Source: Colocasia esculenta (Eukaryota > Streptophyta > Magnoliopsida > Alismatales > Araceae). From it: a DNA stretch of 64,000 bases. Both the position numbers and the translations under genes were made by a program. Below, in pieces: positions 1-12,307 of this stretch (the first letter of the stretch is position 1; each line of letters opens with the position of its first letter). Location of the stretch: the NCBI GenBank assembly GCA_014218235.1, contig JACBKR010001157.1:310001-374000 (forward strand). Direction: 5' to 3'. The notes beneath the pieces were generated by a model, which searched no databases, had not been told where the DNA came from, and saw only the letters and a program-made list of their open reading frames with translations.

Positions 1-874
1 TCATCTATCTAGTCTAGTACTCTCTTATCTCTTCTTGGTACTCTATTGGCCATTCTTGTGATTGTCTAAGATAAAGAAATGACTAATGCCAGTGCAATGG
101 GGCCCGATCAGGTCCTGGGAGGAGAGCCCAAAAAGTGCTAGTGCCCATGGGAGTTAAAATGATCAAGGATGTGTTACGGCATGCATCCAGCGCCATCATA
201 CTATCAAGATTAATCTATGACAATCAAAGTGCTATCTATACCAGTACACTTGTTATCGTTGATAGTGCACGTTGTGCAATTTACATGTTATATCGTTACA
301 TGGTCATTCTATTGTCGTTCTCGTTGTGCTATTTTCCCTGTGCCAGATGCTATTGTTCTCTCGTTATCGTTACTTGTTCTACATGACTATTCTCTCTAGT
401 TAACCTGCCATTAAGACATTAACTATTTAAACCATGCTTGTGTTCATGAGATATTAAGTCCTACTGGGCGTTATTCGCTCATTCTGTATTTTTATTTAAT
501 GTGTTTCTGGTGAGTCAGATGATGACCACACTCACGAGACTGGGATTGAGGAGGATGCTCAGAAGTGACCCCGTTCATTAACCATTGCTTTAGTAGTTAG
601 TTAGTATAGAATGAGTCAGATAGTTTTGATGTATTAGTTTGATTTTCAATAAAGTACTCTGGGCCCTAGTTTTTAGCTCTGATACGTTAATGTAATAGTT
701 AGTTCATGAAGTTGATGAGATATTAGTGATTGTAATGAAGTTTGGTGGATTATTAATGAAATTGGAGTTCATTTAGTATTATTTCATTCGTGTAATGGTT
801 TGAATTTATTTTCTCGCTCTGTACTATTTTAATAACTGTAATTTCACTCTGATATTCTGCGTCGGGGCGTTACA
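1..874 (+). mobile_element. 3' part of a Ty3-type long LTR
   Basis: The window opens inside this element. It ends in GGGGCGTTACA at 874, a typical CA-ended LTR terminus, and has no long ORF. Its layout (a GTGAGT-like block followed by an AT-rich tail before the terminus) resembles the better bounded solo LTRs elsewhere in the window. The 5' end lies outside, so the target-site duplication cannot be tested; the five bases after it are CTAAC. Assignment to the Ty3/gypsy Tekay/Del type is inference. Confidence 0.5.
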
Positions 875-1683
875 CTAACATCATGGAGTATTTATGATAA
901 AATTTACAAGACATGAGATCAAGTGTACACATGGATTAAAGGCAAACAAGTGGGTTCGGGTACATGTTCATGACAGGGATTGGAGCATGCAATACTCCTA
1001 AATGGCACAATGATAATTGGGGAAAATATAGGGCTTTGAAAGAGGGGATCATGGTCCATCTAGGAACGAATTTAATTAGATTTTGCTTGAGAGATTGCCT
1101 ACCTTTCACGCTTTTAAAAATCCTAGGGTTACAAAGTTGAAGATGGCGAAATCCCCTTGCTCCAAGCCTCCTTCTCCTTGCTCTCTTCGTCCAAGACCTC
1201 CTATCCTTCGTGCTCCAAGCTCCAGAAAGTCAATAGGGTTGGCTAGGTACGAATTGGGATGTATTTGTTTGTTTAAAGAGTCCTTTTTCGTTAAAACTCT
1301 TTCTTCCTTTCCAACTCCGAATTTCCACATTTATCCCACTATTTATTGCCTTTATCTACCTAATAGGATTGGGGAGAGGTTTAATTTTATGGGCAAAGGG
1401 TTTGGGTAGGTCTAGGACTCTTGTAGAGATAATTATAAGCTATTTTAGTCATTATCTTGCCCCTTTTTAATTTATTAAATAATTAGATCCGAAATTAGGC
1501 CTAAATATCTCCCATCCAATTTGGGCTTTTCACATTTGGGCCCATTCATTCATGTTTGGACCATTTGTATAACCCATTTCCTATTTTAGCTTAGTGGGTT
1601 CTAATTTAATCACATTTATTCAATTAAATTCACTTTTTATTTTAATTTAATATTATTTATCAAGAATTAAAAATTCAAAGTTG
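875..1683. other. Unassigned spacer before the 1.96-kb array
   Basis: No gene or bounded repeat was recognised. The first half has short open frames in both directions (1083-1409 plus, 1106-1330 minus) with no recognisable motif. The second half (about 1430-1680) is AT-rich. It could be the edge of another degraded LTR, but I found no terminus pair. Confidence 0.3.
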
Positions 1684-1933
1684 CTACACTTTACCTTCAA
1701 ACCTGTGAACAACATTGTAATAATGTCACATATTGAGTTGATAATATCCATGTACTTAGCTACAACTACAAAATAAAATAACAAATTAGAATAAACATAT
1801 AACATATCTTAAGATTAAGAAGAAAAAATTTCTTAAGAGAACAAACTATTCTTAAAAGGCTAAAATGTCACATACCACATAGTAAAGAAGTGACTCCAAT
1901 GAGGACTATGTAGAAGAGCCCCATCTTTGTTAG

Positions 1934-2203
1934 TTGTGGATTCTCATAGTCAAGGATAAGGATATTTGCTTTAATGTCTTTAACAAAGAAGTTCCTTCAT
2001 ATATCAATTTCAACATGTCTCATATCTCTTTACCTAAAGTACACATAAGCAATTTCCCAGTGTTCATTATTGAAGTGAACAATCTCTCTAAGAGTGGTAG
2101 ACCAAGTAACTCTTCAAGAATAACATCAATAAATTATCTAACTACCTTTATATCCTCAATAGCATTACATTTATCTCCTGAAATCACTCTAACAGTCAAT
2201 TAA
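1934..2203 (-). pseudogene. copia gag scrap in array unit 1
   Basis: The minus strand carries a degraded version of the gag-like segment seen best at 5882-6112 and 16302-16592. Related copies lie at about 3900-4170 and 7810-8080. The reading frame is more broken here. It shows that the scrap belongs to the repeat unit rather than being separate insertions. Confidence 0.4.
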
Positions 2204-5200
2204 GCCTCACACCCTTGACTAATCAACTTGTCTAGGTTTCATGTAAAAATCAATGTCGAGGACACTAAAAATAGAAGCATTCTTCTCTCAAAACTTGAAA
2301 AACAACTCTCTTCTTGCAGCAATCTATCAAGACATAATATTTCTTGAACAAATCTATACCCAAAATTGCATCAAAATCGATAACTATCTACCAATTTAAA
2401 AATAGAGATAAAAAGTTACCCTAATTAATGACATTAAATAATATACAATATATATTAAAAATATATTTTCATATATTTCTATGTTTTTATTTTATCTTAT
2501 GTTGAATCATGAATGAATGATGATATAAAAATTAAATTCAAAGATATTTATTTATCATATGAGTTATTTTTAATTTAAATTTTCTTTTAATTAATTTATA
2601 TAGTAAAATGTAATTGTATATGGGCAGACACGGGGAGATGGGTGAACGAGATTGGAAGTGGAGTGCGGCGGGGTAGACTCCTTATCCCTTAGGAAGATGG
2701 AATCAACTCAGTTCGATCATGGAGGGAACCACTTGCTCTCTAATCTACATCGCAACTCAAGTTATTTCATGGTTTCTCTAACAAGGGAGAATAGTGCTTC
2801 CGATGCCTAGGACACGCAACGTCGGCGACCAAAAATGCTACGGTATGTTGGCATGATTTATTTAGGGAGGATTGGGGGTTTTTAATAAGTACCTAGAATA
2901 GGATTTGGCGCCAGCAATGCTGGGGTTGGATGAAGAGGTGCTAGAGCGCAGTGGAACCTCTAGTGGCTGGAAAACGACCAAGCTATAGTTGTGGCAGATT
3001 GGGAATACGTTACAGCACTTTCCAACAAGCTACTGGAGCAAGTCTCTGAGCCAGAGAAATCCGGCAAGCCACCGGTGCAAATCTAAGAGCGGGAGGGACG
3101 GAAGGCAAAGGGTGGTGGAGATGTGCATGAAAGTCGTCACTGCAAATCAATGCAATGTTTCCTATTGAAGAGACACCCCCCTCCCCAAACACGCAACCCA
3201 TTTATAGATGTTCAATATTTGGCTTCTTCATAAATGAATCATGAAACATCTCAACATATATCGTATGAATTGTGTATTGTGTTTTCTTCAGAATGTTTTA
3301 ATTTTCTCCCCCTACTATGGTAGAACCTGATAAAGTGGAAGACAATGGAGATTTAAGAAAGAAGCTCTGGCTTATGGTTGCAAAGCTGGTCATTGAACAA
3401 GAAACATGAGTCAAACGTGAAAATATATGGAAGGCAATATTAGTTTCTCATCCTTGATCCACATGGACCCTATCATTGATCACCATGAGCTTCTCCCCAT
3501 GCAAAGCTTTTTTCGATGGTTAGCTTGAGCTTTCTAACTTCCAATTCATTCTTCCTTTTTTGTTAAAGGAACTCAATAAATCTCAGGCACAAAAAGAAAA
3601 TGACAAAGTTAGTACTTAAAATTTTTTAAATAGATGCACATAATCCTAACCAGAACTACAGACTTTACCTTTAAACATATGAACAACACTGCAATAATGC
3701 TACACATTGAGTTCATATTATTCACGTACTTAGCTACAATTGCAAAGTAAAATAACAAATTTGAATAAACATATAACATATCTTTAGATTAAGAAGAAAA
3801 TTCCCTAAGGAAACAAACCATTCTCAAAAGATTGAAATGTCGAATACAGCCCACATAGTAAAGAAGTGACTCCAATGACGACTATGTAGAAGTGCCCCAT
3901 CTTTATTGGTTGTGGATTCTCATAGTCATGGACAAGAAGATTTGCTTTGGTGTCTTTACCAAATAAGTTTCTTCATATATCGATTTTAACTTGTCCTATA
4001 TATCTTTGTTTGAAGTACGCATAAGCAATTTTCTAGTGTTCATTGTTGAAGTGATCAATCTCTCTAAGAGTGTAGACTAACTCTTCAAGAATAACATCAA
4101 TAAATTATCTAACTACCTTTATATCCTCGATAGCATTACCTTTATCTCCTGAAATTATTCCAACAGTCAATTAAGCCTCACACCCTTGACTAATCAACTT
4201 TGTAGGTTTCATGGTAAAAACCAATACCGAGGACACTAAAAATAGAAGCATTCTTCTACCAAAAATTGAAAAATAACTCTCTTCTTGAAGCAATCTATCA
4301 AGACATAATATTTCTCTAACTAACCTATACCCAAAATTGCATCAAAATCGATAATTATCTACCAATCTAAAAATAGAGATAAAAAAGTTGCCCTAAATAA
4401 TGACATTAAATAATATACTAATATATTTTTATAATTTTAATTTTATTTTATGTTGACTCAAGAATGATGATTATATAAAAATTAAATTAAAAGATATTTA
4501 TTTATCATATGAGTTATTTGTTATTTAAATTTTATTTTAATTAATTTATATAGTAAAATTTAATTATATATAGGCAAAGACAGGGAGATGGGCGAAAGAG
4601 GCAGGGAGTGGAGTGCAGCGGGGATGATTCCTTGTCATGTGGGAAGAGGAAATCAACTCGGTTCGATTGTGGACGGAACCATTTGCTCTCTAATCAGCAT
4701 CGCAACCCAAGTTATTTCATGGTTTCTCTAACAAGGGAGGATAGTGCTTCCATGCCAAAGACAGGCAACGTCGGTGACCAAAAATGTTGTGGTATATTGG
4801 CGTGACTGATTTAGGGAGGATTGGGGGTTTTTAATAAGTACCTGGAATAGGATTTAGCTCCAGCGATGTTGGGGTTGGACGAAGAGGCGCTACAGTGCAG
4901 TGGAACCGCTAGAGGCTAAAACAAGGACCAAGTTGTAGTCGTAGTAGAATCGAAATAGGTTGGAGCACTATATGGCAAGCTACTGGAGCAAGTCTCTAAA
5001 TCAGAGAAATCTGGCGAGCCACCGGTGCAAATCTAAGAGCGGGAGGGACGGAAGGTAGAGAGTGGTGGAGACGCGCAAAAGTCGTCACTATAAGTCAATG
5101 CAGTGTTTACTATTGAAGAGACCCCCCCCCCAAAGACACAACCCGTTGACAGATGTACAATATTGGGCCTTCGTAAATGAATCATGAGACAACTCAACAT

Positions 5201-5295
5201 ACATCATATGAATTATGTATTGTGTTTTCTTCAAAATGTTTTAATTTTCTCCCCCTGCTTTGGCAGAAGCTGATAATGTGGAAGACAATGGAGAT

Positions 5296-5484
5296 TTAAG
5301 AAAGAAGCTCTGACTTATGGTTGCAAAGCAGGTAATTAAACAATAAACAGAAGTCAAAGGGTAATATATGGAAGGCAATATTTGTTTCACATCTCTGATC
5401 CATATGGACCCTATCATTGATCCCCACGGGCTTCGCCTCATGCAAAGCTTTTTCGATGGTTAGCTTGAGCTTTCTAACTTCCAA
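5296..5484 (-). pseudogene. Lysine/leucine-rich gag-like scrap
   Basis: The minus-strand peptide begins MEVRKLKLTIEKALHEAKP. It is helical and charged, like the coiled-coil stretch of Sirevirus-type copia gag. Equivalent DNA lies near 3480-3540, 7380-7450 and 9760-9840. Downstream on the minus strand is a purine tract (rc of tctcccc at about 5250). Identity is uncertain. Confidence 0.25.
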
Positions 5485-5881
5485 TTCATTCTTCTTTTTT
5501 TATTAAAGGAACTCAATAAATCTTATGCACACAAAAAAATGACAAAGTTAGTACTTAAAATTTTTTAAATACATGCTCATAATTCTAACCAAAATTACAG
5601 ACTTTACGTTTAAACATGTGAACAACACTGCAATAATGCCACATATTGAGTTGATAATATCCATATACTTAACTGCAATTTCAAAGTAAAATAAAAAAAT
5701 TAGAATAAATATATAACATTTGTTAAGATTGAGAAGAAAATTTCTTAAGGAAAAAAATCATTCTTAAATGGCTGAAATGTCGCATACAACCCACATGGTA
5801 AAGAAGTGACTCTAATGACGACTATGTAGAAGAGCCCCATCTTTGTTGGCCATGGATTCTTATAGTCATGGACAAGGAGAT

Positions 5882-6112
5882 TTACTTTGGTGTCTTTACC
5901 AAAGAAGTTCCTTCATAAATGGATTTCAACTTGTCCCATATCTTCTTACCTGAACGACATATAAGCAATTTCCCATTGTTCATCAACGAAGTCAATCTCT
6001 CTAAAAGGGGCAAACTAGGTAACTCTTCAAGAATAACATCAATAAACTCTCTAACCACCTCTATATCCTCAGTAGCATTACATTTCTCTTCTAAAATCAC
6101 TCCAGCAGTCAA
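5882..6112 (-). pseudogene. copia-type gag fragment in array unit 3
   Basis: An open minus-strand segment of 76 residues includes KKIWDKLKSIYEGTSLVK. This matches the usual 'IWDKL...YEGTS.VK' signature of plant Ty1/copia gag (UBN2-type) proteins. Only this short stretch survives: there is no zinc knuckle or protease, and the frame is closed on both sides. It repeats in every unit of the array, so it was captured before the array amplified. A function is unlikely. The family assignment is from motif memory only. Confidence 0.5.
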
Positions 6113-8312
6113 TTAAGCCTCACACCATTGACTAATCAACTTTTCTATCTTTCATGGTCAAAACCAATATTGAGGACACTAAAAATAGAAGCATTCTTCT
6201 CCTAAAAATTGAAAAACAACTCTCTTCTTGTAGCAATCTCTCAAGACATAATATTTCTCAAACAAATATATACCCAAAATTGCATCAAAATTGATAATTA
6301 TCTATGAATCTAAAAATAGAGATAAAAAGTTACTCTAAATAATAACATTAAATAATATACTATATATTTAAAAATATTTTCATATATTTTTGTATTATTA
6401 ATTTTATTTTATGTTGACTCATGAATGATGACGATATAAAAATTAAATTAAAAGATATTTATTCATCATATGAGTTGTTTTTAAGTTAAATTTTCTTTTA
6501 ATTACTTGTATACTAAAATGTAATTATATATAAGCAGACATGGGGAGATGGGTGAACGGGATGGGGAGTGGAGTGCTGCGAGGTAGATTCCTCATCCTGT
6601 GGGAAGAGGGAATCAACTCGATTCAACCGTGGAGGGAACCACTTGCTCTCTAATCTGCATCACAACCCAAGTTATTTCAAGATTTCTCTAACAAGGGAGA
6701 ATATGGTTCTGATGCCTTGGACACACAACGTTGGCGTCCACAAATGTTGCAGTATGTTGGGGTGACTGATTTAGAGTGTATTGAGGGTTTTTAATAAGTA
6801 CCTGGAATAGGATTTGGCGCCAGCAATGATGGGGTTGGATGAAGAGGCGCCAGAGGGCAGTCGAACCCGTAGCGGCTAGAAAACGACGAAGTTGTAGCCG
6901 TGACAGATTGAAAATATGATAGAGCACTATCGGGAAAGCTGCTGGAGCAAGTCTCTAAGCCAGAGAAATACGGTGAGCCACTGGTGCAAATCTAAGAGCA
7001 GAAGGGACGGAAGGTAGAGGGTGGTGGAGATGTACGAAAGTCGTCACTGCAAATCAATGCAGTGTTTTCTATTGAAGAGACCCCCCCCCTCCTCAAACAC
7101 ACAACTCGTTGATAGATGTTCAATATTTGGCTTCTTCATAAATGAATCATCAAACATCTCAACATACATCATATGAATTGTGTATTGTGTTCTCTTTAGA
7201 ATGTTTTAATTTTCTCCCCTACTATGGCAGAACCTGATAAAGTGGAAGACAATGGAGATTTAAGGAAGAAGCTCTGGCTTATGGTTGCAAAGGTAGTCAT
7301 TGAACAAGAAACATGAGTCAAATGGGAAAATTTATAGAAGGCAATGTTTGTTTCTCATCCTTGATCCACATGGACCCTATCATTGATCTCTATGGGCTTC
7401 GCCTCATGCAAAGCTTTTTTGATGTTAGCTTGAGCTTTCTAACTTCATATTCATTCTTTCTTTTTTCTTAAAGGAAATCAACAAATCTCAGGCACAAATA
7501 GAAAATGACAAAGTTAGTACTTAAAAAATTTTAAATAGATGCACATAATTCTAACCAAAACTGCATACTTTACATTTAAACCTGTGAACAACACTGTAAT
7601 AATACTATATATTGAGTTGATAATATCTATATACTTAGCTACATCTGCAAAGTAAAATAACAAATTGGAATAAACATATAACATTTTTCAAGATTAAGAA
7701 GAAAATTTCTTAAGGAAATAAACCATTCTTAAAAGGCTGAAATGTAGCATACAGCCCACATAGTAAAAAAGTGACTCCAATAACGACTATGTAGAAGAGC
7801 CTCATCTTTATTGGTCGTGGATTCTCATAGTCATGGACAAGGAGATTTGCTTTGGTGTTTTTACCAAAGAAGTTACTTCATATATCAATTTCAGCTTGTC
7901 TCATATCTCTTTACATGAAATACACATAAGCAATTTCCTATTGTTAATTGATGAAGTCAATCTCCCTGTGAGGGGCAGACCAGGTAACTCTTCAATAATA
8001 ACATCAATAAATTCTCAAACCATCTCTATATATTCAATAGCATTACCTTTATCTACTGAAATCACTCCAGTAGTCAATTACAGCCAATTAAGCTTCACAC
8101 CGTTGACTAATCAACTTTTCTAGGTTTTATGGTAAAAACCAATAACGAGGACATTAAAAATAGAAGCATTCTTCTCCTAAAAATTGAAAAATAACTCTCT
8201 GCTTGCTAGGGGTGTACAAAATATGATCCAAACCGAAAAACCGAACCGATCGGTTCGGTTTCGCGGGTCTAGTTGTTCAATTCGGTTTCAAGTTGTGAAA
8301 CAGAAATGAATC

Positions 8313-8314
<2 letters not shown>

Positions 8315-8373
<59 letters not shown>
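8315..8373. repeat. (AT)n microsatellite
   Basis: About 29 uninterrupted AT dinucleotides inside the MITE, immediately before the tRNA-like segment. Confidence 0.95.
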
Positions 8374-8377
<4 letters not shown>

Positions 8378-8387
8378 TATAAAAAAC

Positions 8388-8466
8388 AGCCAGTAGCGTA
8401 GTGGAAAGACGCGTCGCGCGCCCTCCGCACGCGCAGCGATCGCGAGTTCGAAACTCGCGACCGCCG
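8388..8466 (+). ncRNA. tRNA-like / SINE-head segment with pol III boxes
   Basis: TAGCGTAGTGG at 8394-8404 fits an A box. GTTCGAAAC at 8446-8454 fits a B box. The B box is the loop of a 5-bp T-arm-like stem, GCGAG/CTCGC, at 8442-8458. The ~40-base spacing is right for an internal RNA polymerase III promoter. There is no convincing acceptor stem or anticodon arm, so this is not a functional tRNA gene. It resembles the head of a tRNA-derived SINE, but no SINE tail was identified. Confidence 0.5.
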
Positions 8467-11400
8467 TAAAAGGCCACTTTTTGGCAATTTTTCCATAAAA
8501 ATGCCAGTTTTTTTCCAAAAAATGCCAAAAAATTTGGGTTCGGTTCGGTTTCCCAAAAAAATGGGGAAACCGAACCGTTGTAGACCCCTACTGCTTGCAG
8601 CAATCTATCAAGACATAATATTTCTCTAACAAATCTATACCCAAAATTGCATCAAAACTGATAATTATCTACCAATCTAAAAATAGAGATAAAAGGTTAC
8701 CCTAAATAATGACATTAAATAATATACTTTATATATTAAAAATATATTTTCATATATTTTTTATATAATTAATTTTATTTTATGCTGACTCATGATTGAT
8801 GACGATATAAAAATTAAATTAAAAGATATTTATTCATCATATGAGTTATTTTTAATTTAAATTTTCTTTTAATTATTTAGATACTAAAATATAATTATAT
8901 ATAAGAAGACACGGGGAGATGGGAGAACGGGGTGGGGAGTGGAGTGCGGCGGGGTAAATTCCTCAACATGTGGGAAGAGGGAATCAATTTGATTCAATCG
9001 TGGAGGGAACCACTTGCTCTCTAATCTGCATCGCAACCAAAGTTATTTCAAGATTTCTCTAACAAGAGAGAATATGGTTCTGATGCCTTGGACACGCAAC
9101 GTTGGCATCCAAAAATATTGCAGTATGTTGGGGTAACTGATTTAGGGTAAATTGAGGGTTTTTAATAAGTACCTGGAATAAGATTTGACGCCAGAGATGC
9201 TGGGGTCATATGAAGAGGCGCCAAAGCGCAGCGAAACCCCTTACATTTGGAAAGCAATCAAGTTGTAGCCGCAGTTGATTGGGAATACATTGGAGCACTA
9301 TCCGGCAAGCTGCCGGAGCAAGTCTCTAAGCCAGAGAAATCCAACGAGCCACCGGTGAAAATATAAGAGCGGTAGGGATGGAAGGCAGAGGGTGGTGGAG
9401 ACACACGAAAGCCGTCACTGCAAATCAATGTAGTGTTTCTTATAGAAGAGAACCCCCCCCCCCCCCCCAACCCACCCAAACACACAAACCGTTGATAGAT
9501 ATTCAATATTTTGCTTCTTCATAAATGAATCATGAAACAACTCAACATACATCATATGAATTGTGTTTTCTTCATAATGTTTTAATTTTCTTCCCCTACT
9601 ATGGCAAAACCTGATAAAGTGGAAAACGATGGAGATTTAAGGAAAAACTCTGGCTTATAGTTGCAAACAAGGTCATTGAACAAGAAACATGAGTCAAACG
9701 AGAAAATATATGGAAGGCAATATTTGTTTCTCATTCTTGATCCACATGGATCCTATCATTGATCCCCATGGGCTTCGCCTCATGCAATGCTTTTTTTATG
9801 GTTAGCTTGAGCTTTCTAACTTCCAATTCATTCTTCCTTTTTTCTTAAAGGAACTCAACAAATCTCATGCACAAATAGAAAATAACGAAGTTTGTAACAA
9901 CCCTCATTATACCGGTACGGTTATACCAACCCACGTCGGTATAATGAACGATGTCACAACGGGACATTTACCCAACACTTACATACGATTGAGATATACA
10001 CGAATATAAATACAGAGTAGCGGAAGTAAAAGAACCACTGTCTTCATTTCATCTCATCATCCACATTTAATATACATGATTCATGTAACAATTTAAAGAT
10101 CTAAAGTCCACATAATGAAATATTAAACTCAAATACATAGTTTGTCCACGAATTCCTTAATAGTTCTATTACAATGCCTTGTCACATACAATGGAAGCAA
10201 AAGTCACTCTACAACTCCGCCAAGCTACTCCCCGCGCTCGGAGTCGCTCTCCACGGTCTCCTCCAAAGGTGTATCACCTACTAAACCTATACGCCGAAGC
10301 AAGGAATGAGTCTAAAAAACTCATCAAATAACACCACGCATATCATACATGCATATATCATAGCAGGTTTTCATCCCAAGTCACAAGACAAAACATGTAG
10401 CATGTTTGACATCAATAAGAGACAACCTATCATGGTAATTCTACCAAATTAAACACATGGTTCATGATTTCAGATTTTCCAAAATAAAACGTCCTATCAC
10501 ATGCTTTCTACTTATTCCATCACATAAAGGTTTTACCTCCAATTAAACAAAACATGAGAGCAACCAAACATGGTGTGCTTACATACATGAAAGGAGACCT
10601 TCCTATCATGATTTCTACACATTCTTGCACATGCACATTGTCGTTTTATACACTTTTAGCTTGCTGTTTTGACATGAATTAGGAACTTACAACCAATCAC
10701 ATGAGAGCTACAATCTCAATTAACTATATCATGGTGGCGCTTAAACATGGAAACATTTACACATAAGCAAGAAATGCTACTAGCATAGATTCTACGCATT
10801 TGTACACATGTAAAACATTTTCATAACTACAATTAGGTTGCTGTTATGACACGTGTTTAACATTAACATATCATGGATCACCATTTCATCATCTATCACA
10901 TTAGTTTCACATGTTCGCACAATTTCCTCATTCACATAGTTCACTTTTTACACCTTGCACATTTACACATATTCATACTACACACTTTACACATAATCAC
11001 ATTCACATTTCACACTTTTAGTGCCGTGACACATAGTCTAAACCACCATAAGAAGGACACATACACATTACATACACATAGACGCCACCTAGGCAATACA
11101 GTGACGACTCTTGGACTGCGCAGACCGGGAGAACAAGTCTCCACCCTAACCAGTGGTACTTGTCCACCTCCAAGATTTCATCCTAATGCCCTTAGGATCT
11201 TAACACATTGAACCTTCTCATGGGGAATTTTCTATGATACGGTTCCACGGCCCTCTATGGAAGCAGTGTCACACTTGGCATAGTCTTACACCTTACACAT
11301 ACCGATTTTAGTACACATTTACACAAGACATCCTCATACCTTTACATTCTCTCTCTCACACACATGGCTCTATTTTTCCTAGCATGATGCTACTGATAAC

Positions 11401-12307
11401 AGGGATTAACATTCACTAACTTGCGTTAATCAGGTTGGAAAAACACATCATTAAGTCATATTCATGATAACATGCATTTATCACATTTTTCACATTTTTC
11501 ACATGAAATTTTCATAACACACTTTGCAGTCATCAGAATAGCATGAAAATTTAACCACATACTCATTTCAGGTTTATAATCTCACATGCAAATTTCTAGA
11601 TTTTTCTGAATTATCAGATATTTACATAAATTAAGACATTCATTTTCACGCTATTAAAAATTCAATTCAACATGGAACATAACACGAACATCAGGTTTAA
11701 CAGTTCACAGCCCTGAACCCAACATACACATTATTTCAGAAATTTTCCCCTGGATTTAATGCACAACACACCATTTACTATAAATTTGCAAGCCTACACA
11801 TGTTTGCTATTTTCCAAAACAGAAATTTACAGTAAATCATAGGAGCATGGGAAAAATTCAGAAATTGCAGGGCACAGACTGACCCATACACGCATGGTTT
11901 ATAAAATTTAGGGCACCCAAATCCTCCACAGATCATGAGAATAATGGGTGAACATACATAGCCATATCTTCCACATGCATTCCAATAAGCTAATAAATTC
12001 TACCATCCACAAAAAAATGCACAATAATTCTTCCACACACCACATTAACTAGTATACATAATATATAGAAGTTACATTATATCCTCATTGCGAAAACACA
12101 TCGAAAATAGTCATATACCAGGAAGAACAGCTCAATGTTCTGTCCTGAAGAACTTAACGGCAGTCTCTGGCCATTCAAGGAGTTGGACGGCAAGATCGCT
12201 GGACGCAGACTGGAGATCTTGGCGGCAAGAGGCCTTGACGCCAAGTTCCTGTCTATGCAAGAGCACAGACCGAGCTCCAAATACAAGGTGAAAAGGAGGA
12301 TCCAGGA

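Larger units (their letters stand above)
8207..8590. mobile_element. hAT-type MITE, 384 bp, TSD CTGCTTGC
   Basis: The ends are TAGGGGTGTACAA (left) and the complement of TAGGGGTCTACAA (right). Exact 8-bp duplications CTGCTTGC lie at 8199-8206 and 8591-8598. The equivalent position in other array units (for example about 2310) is uninterrupted, which gives a paralogous empty site. Subterminal DNA has repeated CGGTT motifs in both orientations. The interior holds an (AT)n tract and a tRNA-like segment. There is no coding capacity. TAGGG termini with 8-bp duplications are typical of hAT elements. Confidence 0.9.

Noticed and set aside
8388..8466. Functional tRNA gene
   Set aside because: A and B boxes and a T-arm are present, but no convincing acceptor stem or anticodon loop could be folded by eye.
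8269..8603. Minus-strand ORFs with alternating Tyr-Ile
   Set aside because: Translation of the (AT)n tract within a MITE.
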